A stretch of DNA of 49,696 nt from Actinomycetota bacterium (GTDB lineage Bacteria; Actinomycetota; Actinomycetes; Actinomycetales; Microbacteriaceae), in the NCBI GenBank assembly GCA_947450345.1, contig CANFVD010000007.1, forward strand, positions 1 through 49,696, in the 5' to 3' direction. The notes under the pieces were generated by a model, which was not told where the DNA came from, made no database searches, and was given only the letters and a program-made list of their open reading frames with translations. Made by a program: the position numbers and the translations under genes. Within the stretch, counting starts at the first letter, position 1; each line of letters opens with the position of its first letter. Shown here piece by piece: positions 34,229 to 42,612 of this stretch.

Positions 34229-34573
34229 GTGTTCCGAGGATTATTCGAAGGCTGGACGCCAGTCATCATCATTGTCGTTATCGTCTTGCTCTTCGGTGCA
34301 CCCAAACTTCCCGGCCTCGCCCGGAGTCTCGGCCAGTCGCTGCGAATTTTCCGTGGCGAAATGAAGCAGATGAAACAAGACAAGACCGCTGAGACGGACA
34401 AGGCTTCTGATGGAGTGTCCCGCAGCGCGACAAGCCGTGCTTCTTCAACCAAGGCGGCAGCTGCCAAGTCAGTCACCGCCAAGGCCCCGGTCAAGCGCGC
34501 ACCAGCCGGAACCTCGTCTGCACGGTCAGCAACGCGATCCAGCACTGCCTCGCGCAAACCGTCGGCAAAGTAG
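34229..34573 (+). CDS. tatA: Sec-independent translocase protein TatA
   Basis: A 114-residue TatA. The single N-terminal helix (about residues 9-22, VIIIVVIVLLFG) leads into the FG-x-PKLPGLARSLGQSLRIF amphipathic helix of TatA. The C-terminal half is rich in Lys, Ala, Ser and Thr and is probably disordered. TatA forms the pore for folded twin-arginine substrates. It begins at GTG and is followed 15 bases later by tatC. No tatB gene is present here. Confidence 0.93.
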   Translation: MFRGLFEGWTPVIIIVVIVLLFGAPKLPGLARSLGQSLRIFRGEMKQMKQDKTAETDKASDGVSRSATSRASSTKAAAAKSVTAKAPVKRAPAGTSSARSATRSSTASRKPSAK

Positions 34574-34588
34574 CGCTCCGCACAGATC

Positions 34589-35419
34589 GTGACTCAAGAA
34601 TCGCGACGCCGACCTCGTCGGTCCGGTCGCATGTCGCTCGGAGAACACCTTCGAGAGTTTCGCAAACGTTTGTATTTCGCGGCCATCGGCATCGTCGTCG
34701 GTGGCGTTGGTGGCTGGTTTGCGGCGGACTTTATCCTCGATGCCCTGAGACGACCCATCTACGCGGTCGCCGAGTCTCAAGGGCGCGTTGCCACCCTCAA
34801 CTACGACGGCGTGACCTCGGCGTTCGACCTCAAACTTCAAATCGCGCTCACCGTGGGAATTGTTCTCTCCTCGCCCGTCTGGCTTTATCAAATCTGGGCT
34901 TTTTTTGTGCCAGCGATGACGCGCCGCGAGATCAAATACGTGCTCGGCTTTTTTCTCTCAGCGATACCGCTGTTTTTCGCGGGATGTTATGCCGGCTGGT
35001 TGGTCTTTCCACGCATTGTGATGTTGCTCACAAGTTTCGCGCCGACCGACGACTCAAGCATTATCACGGCCAAGATCTATTTCGACTTCGTCCTAAAGCT
35101 TGTGATTGTTCTCGGCGTCGCTTTCGTGCTTCCAGTCTTTCTCGTTCTGCTCAACTTCGCCGGAGTCCTATCGGCCAAGAGCATCCTGAAATCGTGGCGG
35201 GTGGCGGTGCTCCTGATCGCTCTCTTCACCGCCATTGCCACGCCCACCGCTGACGTCCTGTCCATGCTGCTCTTGGCCGCACCCATGGTGGTCTTGTACT
35301 TCCTCGCCGTGGGCGTGGCGTTGATTCACGATCGTCGCAAGAACCGCGCACTCGCCCAGGCAGCCACTGAGCCTCTGACACCCGCGGCAGCCGAGACACT
35401 GACTCCTCCTCATGGTTGA
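34589..35419 (+). CDS. tatC: Sec-independent translocase protein TatC
   Basis: A 276-residue TatC with six membrane helices. The N-terminal MSLGEHLREFRKRLYFA and the segments FFVPAMTRREIKYV and TADVLSMLLLAAPM are conserved. It is the receptor that binds twin-arginine signal peptides. The GTG start is used; an internal ATG at 34631 (MSLGEHL) is the only competing choice and would give the shorter N-terminus seen in many TatC proteins. It overlaps helY by 8 bases. Confidence 0.95.
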   Translation: MTQESRRRPRRSGRMSLGEHLREFRKRLYFAAIGIVVGGVGGWFAADFILDALRRPIYAVAESQGRVATLNYDGVTSAFDLKLQIALTVGIVLSSPVWLYQIWAFFVPAMTRREIKYVLGFFLSAIPLFFAGCYAGWLVFPRIVMLLTSFAPTDDSSIITAKIYFDFVLKLVIVLGVAFVLPVFLVLLNFAGVLSAKSILKSWRVAVLLIALFTAIATPTADVLSMLLLAAPMVVLYFLAVGVALIHDRRKNRALAQAATEPLTPAAAETLTPPHG

Positions 35420-37877
35420 GTTATCTCCCGCTGAGCGTTACGCGATATCACGGGTCGCCGCGTCACACCCCGTCGTCGAAGATTTTCGCACCTCGCGCGA
35501 CTTCGATCTTGATCCGTTCCAAATCGAGGCCTGTCAGCGAGTTGAAGAGGGACAGAGCGTCCTGGTCGCCGCCCCCACGGGCGCCGGCAAGACAATTGTG
35601 GCGGAGTTCGCCATTCACTTGGCGATGTCTGACCCCGCGTCGACCGCCAAGGTCTTCTTTACGACACCGATGAAAGCCCTGAGCAATCAGAAGTACAACG
35701 AACTCGTCGAGCGCTGGGGGAGTGACGACGTCGGGCTTCTCACGGGCGACACCAACATCAACGGAAATGCACGGCTCGTCGTCATGACGACCGAGGTGTT
35801 GCGCAACATGCTCTACGCCGACTCGGCGGCTCTGAACGACCTTTCCTTCGTCATCATGGACGAGGTGCACTATCTCGCGGACCGCTTTCGAGGAGCTGTC
35901 TGGGAAGAGGTCATCATCCACCTTCCCGAAGCCGTTCGACTGATTTGCCTCAGTGCCACCGTCTCAAATGCCGAGGAGTTTGCCGACTGGCTTGAGGCCG
36001 TCCGCGGTGGTGTGAGTCTGGTTCTCTCGGAAGAGCGACCCGTGCCACTGGATCAACACGTGATTGTGGCCAGCAAGTTCGTGGATCTCTTCGATTCTTC
36101 CGGACAGGCGGCCACTCATCGCGTCAACCCCGAACTCACGCGACTCACTCAAACGGCGATGCGCCAACCACATGCTCGTGGCCAACAGTCACGCTACAAG
36201 TCCGGTAGCTATCGCGGTCGGCAAGGACGTGTAGCGGCACCCAGCGCGCCCCTCAAGTCGCGGCTCGATCGTCCCGACGTGATTGACATGCTCGGGGAAC
36301 GTCAACTCCTCCCAGCCATATTTTTTATTTTTAGTCGCGCCGGGTGCGATCAAGCGGTTCGGCAGTGCGTGCAGGCGGGAGTGCGCCTTACTGACGCCGC
36401 GGAGCGCGAAGAGATTCGCGAGATTGTTGACGAACGTTGTCGAACACTGCTCGACGAAGACCTCGGTGTTCTGGGTTACTGGAAGTGGCTCGAGGGTCTG
36501 GAACGCGGAGTGGCGGCCCACCACGCCGGTCTGCTGCCCGCGTTCAAAGAGGTTGTCGAAGAGCTGTTTCAGCGCAAACTCGTCAAGGCGGTTTTTGCCA
36601 CGGAGACTCTTGCCCTCGGAATCAACATGCCGGCCCGATCCGTTGTTCTCGAGAAACTGGAAAAGTTCAACGGAGAGGCCCGAGTTCCGCTCACCGCTGG
36701 CGAATACACCCAACTCACCGGACGAGCCGGACGGCGAGGCATTGACGTCGAGGGTCACGCTGTCGTGCAGTGGACGGGTCAACACGACCCGCAGTCCATC
36801 GCGAATCTGGCCAGCCGACGCACGTACCCGCTGAATTCGAGTTTTCGGCCGACGTACAACATGGCCGTTAACCTGGTTTACCAATTCGGTCGTAGTCGTA
36901 CGCGCGAGATTCTTGAATCCTCGTTTGCTCAGTTCCAGGCGGATCGGGCCGTGGTTGATCTGGCCCGAAAGGTTCGGCAACAAGAAGAATCCTTGACCGG
37001 CTTTGAAAAACCGATGCAGTGCCATCTGGGTGACTTCGCCGAGTACTCCGCGATTCGCCGAGCGCTCACGGAAAAAGAGCGTGCTGCGGTGCGCGCCAAC
37101 GATTCACGTGCCGCGCGAGATCGTCGTGCCAACGATCTCAATCGCCTGCGTAAAGACCTCCGTGCACACAATTGCCACGCGTGCCCCGATCGGGAAGACC
37201 ACGCGCGGTGGGGCGAACGTTGGTGGCGATTGCGCCGCGATACTGACAGTCTCGTCAAGCAAATCAATGAGCGCACGGGCGCCGTAGCCAGAACGTTCGA
37301 TAGGGTCTGCGAGGTCCTGCTCGAACTCGGCTACCTGCGCAACACAGTCAACGGAACGCTCGAGCGCACGAACGAGGGGCGCACGCTTGCCCGCATCTAC
37401 GGCGACCGAGACCTGTTGGTGGCCGAAGCGATTCGCCGCGGCTTGTGGGATGAGCTTGATGCACCCGGATTGGCGGCACTGGTTTGCGCAATTGTCTTTG
37501 AGCCTCGGCGAGACGAGGGCGACATCAATGAGCGGCGCTTGCCCCGCGGAGCCTTCCTGCCAGCGTTCGACGCGACGGGCAATCTGTGGAGCGAGCTCGA
37601 CGACATTGAACAACGGGTCAAACTGCCCAGTACGACGCCGCTGGCGGCGGGACTCTCGCGTGCGATGTACCGCTGGGCGCAGGGCGCAAGCCTTGACGAC
37701 GTCCTCTTTGATGCCGACATGCCGGCCGGCGATTTTGTTCGGTGGACCAAGCAGACGATTGATCTGCTCGATCAGGTGTCGAACGTTGCGGGTCCGACAC
37801 TTGCCGCAACCGCACGAACCGCCCTCGATCAAGTCCGACGAGGCGTCGTGGCCTATGCGAGCGTGGGATACGTATGA
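35412..37877 (+). CDS. helY: Ski2/HelY-type DEVH-box helicase
   Basis: An 821-residue superfamily 2 helicase. Walker A APTGAGKT is at residues 54-61, the DEVH box at 150-153, motif III SAT at 181-183, motif V has ATETLALGINMPAR and motif VI has QLTGRAGRRG. After the helicase core comes a Ski2/Mtr4-like C-terminal region with an RNA-unwinding ratchet and a cysteine pair (HNCHACPD near 585) that is typical of HelY. It is probably an RNA helicase. It overlaps tatC by 8 bases and lnt by 4. Confidence 0.93.
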   Translation: MVELSPAERYAISRVAASHPVVEDFRTSRDFDLDPFQIEACQRVEEGQSVLVAAPTGAGKTIVAEFAIHLAMSDPASTAKVFFTTPMKALSNQKYNELVERWGSDDVGLLTGDTNINGNARLVVMTTEVLRNMLYADSAALNDLSFVIMDEVHYLADRFRGAVWEEVIIHLPEAVRLICLSATVSNAEEFADWLEAVRGGVSLVLSEERPVPLDQHVIVASKFVDLFDSSGQAATHRVNPELTRLTQTAMRQPHARGQQSRYKSGSYRGRQGRVAAPSAPLKSRLDRPDVIDMLGERQLLPAIFFIFSRAGCDQAVRQCVQAGVRLTDAAEREEIREIVDERCRTLLDEDLGVLGYWKWLEGLERGVAAHHAGLLPAFKEVVEELFQRKLVKAVFATETLALGINMPARSVVLEKLEKFNGEARVPLTAGEYTQLTGRAGRRGIDVEGHAVVQWTGQHDPQSIANLASRRTYPLNSSFRPTYNMAVNLVYQFGRSRTREILESSFAQFQADRAVVDLARKVRQQEESLTGFEKPMQCHLGDFAEYSAIRRALTEKERAAVRANDSRAARDRRANDLNRLRKDLRAHNCHACPDREDHARWGERWWRLRRDTDSLVKQINERTGAVARTFDRVCEVLLELGYLRNTVNGTLERTNEGRTLARIYGDRDLLVAEAIRRGLWDELDAPGLAALVCAIVFEPRRDEGDINERRLPRGAFLPAFDATGNLWSELDDIEQRVKLPSTTPLAAGLSRAMYRWAQGASLDDVLFDADMPAGDFVRWTKQTIDLLDQVSNVAGPTLAATARTALDQVRRGVVAYASVGYV

Positions 37878-39442
37878 TTTCTCGCTGGCGCACCGCTTTA
37901 CCGATTTACGCCGCCATACCCGTGGCTGCGGTTGGTGGACTCACTCTCAGTGCGTCATTTCCCGAACCGGGCTGGTGGTTCCTCGCCGTCCCGGGAATCG
38001 CACTGATTATCTGGGCACTCGCGGGTCGAAAGTGGTGGAGTGCGCTCATCGTGGGCCTCGCGTCGGGCATCGCCTTCTGGCTTCCCCTCATTGACTGGCT
38101 CACACTGTATCTCGGGCCCATTCCCTGGCTCGCCCTAGCGTCGCTCATGATTCTGTGGATGGCTCTCGGAGCCGTCGCCACGTCGTTCGTGCTCACGCAC
38201 GGGCCTCGGGTGTTCACAACGGTGCGCACACAGGTGATCGTTATTCCGCTCCTCGTTGCGGGGCTGTGGGTCGCAAGAGAAGGAATCTCGGCCGTGTGGC
38301 CGCAGGGCGGATTCTCGTGGGGACGGGTGGCACAATCACAACCCGAAGGAGCATTCGGGCACCTTGTGTCATGGGTTTCGACCGCGGGACTCAGTTTCGT
38401 CTTAGTTTGGCTGGCGGCCATGATCGTGGTTCTCGTGCGCGTGGCACACGCTCGCTGGCTCTGGTCGATTCCCGTCGTCGTGACGGTCGTTCTGATTCTT
38501 GTTCCGTCATTTCCCATTCAGCAAACGGGCACGATGCGCGTTGGGGCAGTTCAGGGAAACGCTGACGCGGGACTTTTTTCCGGCTACACACCAGGAGAGA
38601 TTCTCAACGATCACCTGAGTGCTTCCGAAGAATTGGTGGGCAAGCCGCTTGACGTCGTCGTCTGGCCCGAGAACGGCAACGACATCGATCCCATACGTGA
38701 CGAGGTTTCGGCACGCCTGATGAACGATCTCGCGGTGCGACTCGACGCCCCGATTGTCTTTGGCACCATTACGCACCCCACTCCCGATACCTACTTCAAC
38801 ACATCCCTCGTGTGGACTCCCGATGAGGGAGTCACCGGGCAGTACGACAAAATTCACCCCGTACCGTTCGCGGAATACATGCCCGCGCGCGACATATTTC
38901 ACGCGCTCGTTCCTGATCTCGTTGACCTCGTGACGCGGGACTATTCATTTGGCACGCGCCCGAACGTACTGACCATCGGCGAAACTCCCGTGGGCCTGTC
39001 AATCTGTTTTGACATCACCGACGATCAACAGGCCTTTGACATGGCACGTGACGGAGCACAGATCGTCTTTGCCCAAACAAACAACGCCGACTTCGGACGC
39101 ACCGACGAGAGTTATCAACAATTGGCGATAGCCCGTCTTCGCGCCATGGAAATGGGGCGAACCGTCGTAAACATTTCAACAGTGGGAGTCTCGGCCATCA
39201 TTGCTCCCGACGGGTCAACCATCGCGTCTCTTCCGCGATTTACGGCGGGTGCAATGTATGAAACCGTGCCGCTCTCCACGACCATGACCCCCGCGATGTT
39301 GCTCGGGCGAGCCCTTGAAATAGTCCTTGCTGCCGGGGGAGTGCTCGGCTCTGCTTTTGTTGTCGTGAGGGTTGTCGCTAAGCGCCGAGCTTCTCCTGGC
39401 CGCGGCGCGCCCGCAGGTACTGCAAACGCTCCTGAAGAATAA
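37874..39442 (+). CDS. lnt: apolipoprotein N-acyltransferase
   Basis: A 522-residue membrane acyltransferase. The N-terminal half has about six helices and the C-terminal domain is a nitrilase-like hydrolase. The catalytic triad is E266 in WPENGND, K326 in YDKIHPVPF and C378 in SICFD. A last helix lies near residues 475-497. It adds the third acyl chain to lipoproteins such as the FKBP at 31205. Its last 65 bases overlap the rbpA gene on the other strand. Confidence 0.93.
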   Translation: MISRWRTALPIYAAIPVAAVGGLTLSASFPEPGWWFLAVPGIALIIWALAGRKWWSALIVGLASGIAFWLPLIDWLTLYLGPIPWLALASLMILWMALGAVATSFVLTHGPRVFTTVRTQVIVIPLLVAGLWVAREGISAVWPQGGFSWGRVAQSQPEGAFGHLVSWVSTAGLSFVLVWLAAMIVVLVRVAHARWLWSIPVVVTVVLILVPSFPIQQTGTMRVGAVQGNADAGLFSGYTPGEILNDHLSASEELVGKPLDVVVWPENGNDIDPIRDEVSARLMNDLAVRLDAPIVFGTITHPTPDTYFNTSLVWTPDEGVTGQYDKIHPVPFAEYMPARDIFHALVPDLVDLVTRDYSFGTRPNVLTIGETPVGLSICFDITDDQQAFDMARDGAQIVFAQTNNADFGRTDESYQQLAIARLRAMEMGRTVVNISTVGVSAIIAPDGSTIASLPRFTAGAMYETVPLSTTMTPAMLLGRALEIVLAAGGVLGSAFVVVRVVAKRRASPGRGAPAGTANAPEE

Positions 39443-39749
39443 CCTCGAGCTCGTCGCGCGTGCGGCGCTCGAGAAGCATGTCAAAGGGTGTGCGCGCAAC
39501 CTTCTCGTCCTCGGCTGCCGCCGCGAGGCGACCAGCAGCTCCGGGTTCGCCGAGCGTTGCGGATTCTCCGCAGGTTGAGCAGGTCCACTCATCGGGATTC
39601 TCGGCGTCCGCGGCAAACGTCATCGTGGTCGTCTTTCCGCACGACCCACAGAGGTAGTGAACCTGCTTCCGATCGGAGAAGACGATGCCCTCATCGCTCG
39701 CCAAGCTTCGACTGTTGAGACTCGAACCCCTCAGGGACTGACTGCGCAT
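39378..39749 (-). CDS. rbpA: RNA polymerase-binding protein RbpA (zinc type)
   Basis: A 123-residue RbpA. The N-terminal RGSSLNSRSL is the RNA-polymerase tail. A zinc ribbon has CGSCG (C34, C37) and CSTCG (C57, C60). A basic/linker segment leads to the sigma-interaction helices FDMLLERRTRDELEVILQERL. It stabilises RNA polymerase open complexes with the main sigma factor. The ATG has GGAGG upstream. The 3' end overlaps lnt by 65 bases. A cysteine-free paralogue is at 2541-2900. Confidence 0.93.
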   Translation of the reverse strand: MRSQSLRGSSLNSRSLASDEGIVFSDRKQVHYLCGSCGKTTTMTFAADAENPDEWTCSTCGESATLGEPGAAGRLAAAAEDEKVARTPFDMLLERRTRDELEVILQERLQYLRARRGQEKLGA

Positions 39750-39778
39750 GATGCCTCCACGACAAAACGATTGATTCC

Positions 39779-39784
39779 TGTCTA
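39779..39784 (-). promoter_or_regulatory. candidate -10 box for rbpA
   Basis: Minus-strand TAGACA, about 30 bases before the ATG. Confidence 0.35.
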
Positions 39785-39839
39785 ACGGAGGTAACGCTCA
39801 CTCACGTGAATTCGGTGCCCGAAGGCGGCTGATTCCCAG

Positions 39840-40604
39840 TCAGCTCCCAGCGTTGGCAACGTCAACAATCCGACTAGCGGCGGCGACGTTATCCGTGACA
39901 AGACCGTCAGCCCCTCTCTGCAGGAGGCGACGCATGGTCGTTTCGTCATTGATGACCCAATAATCGACACGCACACCGCACGAGTGCATCAGGGCCATGA
40001 AGCGGGGTGTTGTCGTATCGATGCCGAGGGCGCGCTCGGGAATTTGAAGGGCGGAGACTCGAGAGACGAGTCGAGCGACGAGAGCCCTCAACCCGAGCTT
40101 GGCCGAAATCAAGATGAGGAGGAACTGACCCGCAGAAGCACTCGTCGCGACCTGGGGCACCAGTCGTTGGACGGCCCGACGATTTCTCCCCGAAAATGAG
40201 GCGAGGAGGACGCGATCTTGAGCGCCACATTCCGTAATCACGCGCGCAGACGCAGCCGGAGCGTCTTTCGACTTCATGTCGAAATTCCAGTGAGCCTGAG
40301 GGAGGGCGTGAAGCACCGCACTGAGCGTGGGAACACCCTGACCTGACCCGAGGTCGAGTTCGCCCAATTCTGTGCTGTCGACGTCGGCAATGCGTCGGGG
40401 GTCACCGATGAGGCGCTCCAGCGTGTCGTCGTGAAACAGCACGGGCACACCGTCGCGTGCCACGTGGACATCGCTTTCGAGGACATCGGCACCGGCGGCC
40501 AGCGCTGCCGTAAAACCGGCGAGAGTGTTTTCGGCGTATCCAGGCATGTTTCCCCGATGAGACAGTACCCGTCGAGGGCGCGGCGCCGTCGAGGATTCAC
40601 TCAT
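39840..40604 (-). CDS. glycerophosphodiester phosphodiesterase
   Basis: A 254-residue GDPD-family TIM barrel. The catalytic histidine is in SHRGNMPGYAENT, the metal-binding ESD in VLESDVHVARDG, and the second histidine in LFHDDTLERL, which is the complete signature. It cleaves glycerophosphodiesters into glycerol 3-phosphate and an alcohol. No signal peptide is seen, so it is cytoplasmic. The start lies 6 bases after TACGGT, the leaderless pattern. Glycerol kinase at 47566 makes the same product by another route. Confidence 0.93.
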   Translation of the reverse strand: MSESSTAPRPRRVLSHRGNMPGYAENTLAGFTAALAAGADVLESDVHVARDGVPVLFHDDTLERLIGDPRRIADVDSTELGELDLGSGQGVPTLSAVLHALPQAHWNFDMKSKDAPAASARVITECGAQDRVLLASFSGRNRRAVQRLVPQVATSASAGQFLLILISAKLGLRALVARLVSRVSALQIPERALGIDTTTPRFMALMHSCGVRVDYWVINDETTMRRLLQRGADGLVTDNVAAASRIVDVANAGS

Positions 40605-40610
40605 GCGCTC

Positions 40611-40616
40611 ACCGTA
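40611..40616 (-). promoter_or_regulatory. leaderless-type -10 box for the GDPD gene
   Basis: Minus-strand TACGGT ends 6 bases before the ATG at 40604. Confidence 0.5.
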
Positions 40617-40643
40617 TCAGGTGGACCGAGACGCTCGAATTGC

Positions 40644-40649
40644 TAGTCT
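40644..40649 (+). promoter_or_regulatory. candidate -10 box for the SDR gene
   Basis: TAGTCT, 54 bases before the ATG at 40704, divergent from the GDPD promoter. Confidence 0.35.
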
Positions 40650-40703
40650 CGTAGGCACAGGAGCAGGTCAACTCTGGCCGCCCACACATCGAAAGAGAAT
40701 CTC

Positions 40704-41465
40704 ATGACAAACCCCCTCGCCTCGGGTTCGCTCAGCGGAAAGAACGCTCTCGTCACCGGTTCCTCTCGAGGCATTGGGGCTGACGCGGTGGGCTTCTTTG
40801 CCCACGCGGGCGCCCGTGTCGTCATCAACTATCGCGACAAAGAGGCCCGCGCGGCTAAGATTCGCGATGGAATTCTTGCCGACGGGGGAAAGGCACTGAT
40901 CGTCGGCGCCGACCTCACGAACTCTGCTGACGTGAAGCGCATGTTCGACGAAGCGGAGTCGGCGTTCGGCAAGCTCGACATTCTGGTGATGAACGCGTCG
41001 GGAGGCATGGAATCGAACATGGGGGAGGACTACGCCATGCGCCTCAATCGCGACGCTCAGGTCGACCTCCTCACCACGGCCCTCCCACACCTGGCCGACG
41101 GTGCGCGAGTGGTCTTCGTCACGAGCCACCAGGCCCACTTCATTCGCACCACTCCGACAATGCCCGAATATGAGCCGGTAGCCTTGTCCAAGCGTGCCGG
41201 AGAGGATGCGCTCCGAGACATGATCGGAACGCTCGCGGCGAACAACATCGAATTTGTGGTGGTATCGGGGGACATGATCGAGGGAACGATTACCGCGACT
41301 CTGCTCAACCGGGTAAATCCAGGTGCCATCGAAGCGCGAAAGCAGGCCGCCGGACGCCTCTACAACGTCGCTGAGTTCGCTGCGGAAATTGCTCTCGCCG
41401 CCGTTGAACCCATCCCCGCCGACCACACACGACTCGTGGGCGACACGAGTGACTTCACTTCCTGA
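40704..41465 (+). CDS. atypical short-chain dehydrogenase/reductase
   Basis: A 253-residue SDR. The NAD(P)-binding TGSSRGIG is at residues 18-25, the NAS(G) motif near 97-100 and the catalytic serine at about 141. In the usual YxxxK motif the lysine (K163) is kept, but the tyrosine position is V159; the nearest tyrosine is Y156. This could be a non-canonical catalytic layout or a loss of reductase activity. The substrate is unknown. It is followed at once by a Nudix gene. Confidence 0.85.
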   Translation: MTNPLASGSLSGKNALVTGSSRGIGADAVGFFAHAGARVVINYRDKEARAAKIRDGILADGGKALIVGADLTNSADVKRMFDEAESAFGKLDILVMNASGGMESNMGEDYAMRLNRDAQVDLLTTALPHLADGARVVFVTSHQAHFIRTTPTMPEYEPVALSKRAGEDALRDMIGTLAANNIEFVVVSGDMIEGTITATLLNRVNPGAIEARKQAAGRLYNVAEFAAEIALAAVEPIPADHTRLVGDTSDFTS

Positions 41466-41931
41466 GTCGGTGTCGCGACCACTCCACCGCAGGGTGTCGC
41501 GCGTCCTCCTGTTTGACGAGCACAAGCGCCTGCTTCTCATGAAGACCGAGTCTCCGCTCCTCGCTGTGCCGGTCATCCGCTGGATCACCCCGGGCGGGGG
41601 AGTGGACGACCACGAGAGTCACGCTGAGGGCGCGATTCGTGAACTCTTCGAAGAGACGGGTCTCGTTGTCACCGACGTGGGTGAACCCGTGTGGACCGTC
41701 TCCGGCGAGACAACTTTTCATGATGGCCACGTGCAGTCGACGTACGCGGAGTTCTTCGTGGTGCACACGCAGGGCTTCGAGCCGGTCAACCACAACTGGA
41801 TGCCCAACGAGTTCTCCGACATCCACGATGTCCGCTGGTGGCACCTCGACGACCTGAGGAAGACCGACGAGCCGTATGGTCCGCTCAACCTGGTCGACCT
41901 CGCCCAGGGCGTCCTGCACGGCGACAAATGA
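41449..41931 (+). CDS. Nudix hydrolase
   Basis: A Nudix domain protein of about 160 residues. The box G-x5-E-x7-REUxEExGU is perfect in GGVDDHESHAEGAIRELFEE followed by TGL. It hydrolyses a nucleoside-diphosphate-linked or similar pyrophosphate; the substrate cannot be predicted. The start is uncertain. GTG 41449 overlaps the SDR by 17 bases and GTG 41470 lies 4 bases after its stop; neither has a strong ribosome site. It probably shares the SDR transcript. Confidence 0.85.
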   Translation: MTSLPESVSRPLHRRVSRVLLFDEHKRLLLMKTESPLLAVPVIRWITPGGGVDDHESHAEGAIRELFEETGLVVTDVGEPVWTVSGETTFHDGHVQSTYAEFFVVHTQGFEPVNHNWMPNEFSDIHDVRWWHLDDLRKTDEPYGPLNLVDLAQGVLHGDK

Positions 41932-41935
41932 GAAA

Positions 41936-41965
41936 TGGGGCGGCCGCCCGAAGACGACCGCCCCA
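41936..41965. terminator. hairpin between the Nudix and HdeD genes
   Basis: TGGGGCGG and CCGCCCCA form a perfect 8-base GC stem around a 14-base loop. On the minus strand TTTCTCATTT follows, so it could end the leftward HdeD transcript; the plus side lacks a T-run. Confidence 0.6.
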
Positions 41966-41978
41966 CTGACATACTCGC

Positions 41979-42563
41979 CTAGCGGGACATGCGCCCCACT
42001 GTTGCGGCGCCAATAATCTGAACCACGGCGAGTGCCAAGGCGATCGAACCAATCAGAACCATGATGAGTTCGACACCGAGGCCACCCAGGAAGAACATGC
42101 CCACGCCGGCGAGCACGGAGATGATTCCGGTCACGATGCTGAAGGCCCGTGCGGCGGCGCGAGACGACTCAATCAACGTGGCGATTCCATCAATAATCCA
42201 TGAGATACCGATGATGATGGCCAGGACTTCGATTCCCCGGTTGATGTCAATGAGGATGAAAACGCCGGCAGCGAGAAGAATGACGCCAAGAATGATGCTG
42301 ACGGTGCGACCCAATCCGGTCAGGCCGGGTCCACCGATTCCTACAACAATGCGGACGATGCCGCGGACCAGCACGAAGACGCCAAAGATAATCGCAGCCA
42401 GAACGGCCGTCTTCCCGGGGAAGGCGAGCATCAAGATGCCCACGATTGCGGTGACGATGGCGCCGATGATCAAGCCGGTCCGCACCGTCTTCACGGTCTG
42501 CTTGGTCGCTTCGGCGGAATTTCCGTAGTAGATAAATCCACTCACGTTGTTGGGTGTCGACAT
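41979..42563 (-). CDS. HdeD/DUF308 family membrane protein
   Basis: A 194-residue membrane protein with six closely spaced hydrophobic helices and glycine-rich turns, arranged as three similar helix pairs, typical of the HdeD (DUF308) family. HdeD is linked to acid resistance in E. coli; in Actinobacteria the role is unknown. GAGGAG lies just before the ATG. It is transcribed in the same direction as the FAD oxidase 50 bases upstream, so the two could be co-transcribed. Confidence 0.88.
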   Translation of the reverse strand: MSTPNNVSGFIYYGNSAEATKQTVKTVRTGLIIGAIVTAIVGILMLAFPGKTAVLAAIIFGVFVLVRGIVRIVVGIGGPGLTGLGRTVSIILGVILLAAGVFILIDINRGIEVLAIIIGISWIIDGIATLIESSRAAARAFSIVTGIISVLAGVGMFFLGGLGVELIMVLIGSIALALAVVQIIGAATVGRMSR

Positions 42564-42612
42564 GTGTTCTCCTCGTCAAAACGGGTCGGGGCGAGTTAGC
42601 CCCGGTGCAAGC

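Noticed and set aside
36189-37025. A 278-codon minus-strand frame inside helY.
   Set aside because: No recognisable domain and no ribosome site; the helicase motifs run on the plus strand through this stretch.
39811-39823. A short inverted repeat TTCGG-TGC-CCGAA between the GDPD and rbpA genes, considered as a terminator.
   Set aside because: Only 5-base arms and no T-run on either strand.
40668-41588. A 306-codon minus-strand frame opposite the SDR and Nudix genes.
   Set aside because: The plus-strand products carry clear SDR and Nudix motifs; the minus frame does not resemble any family.
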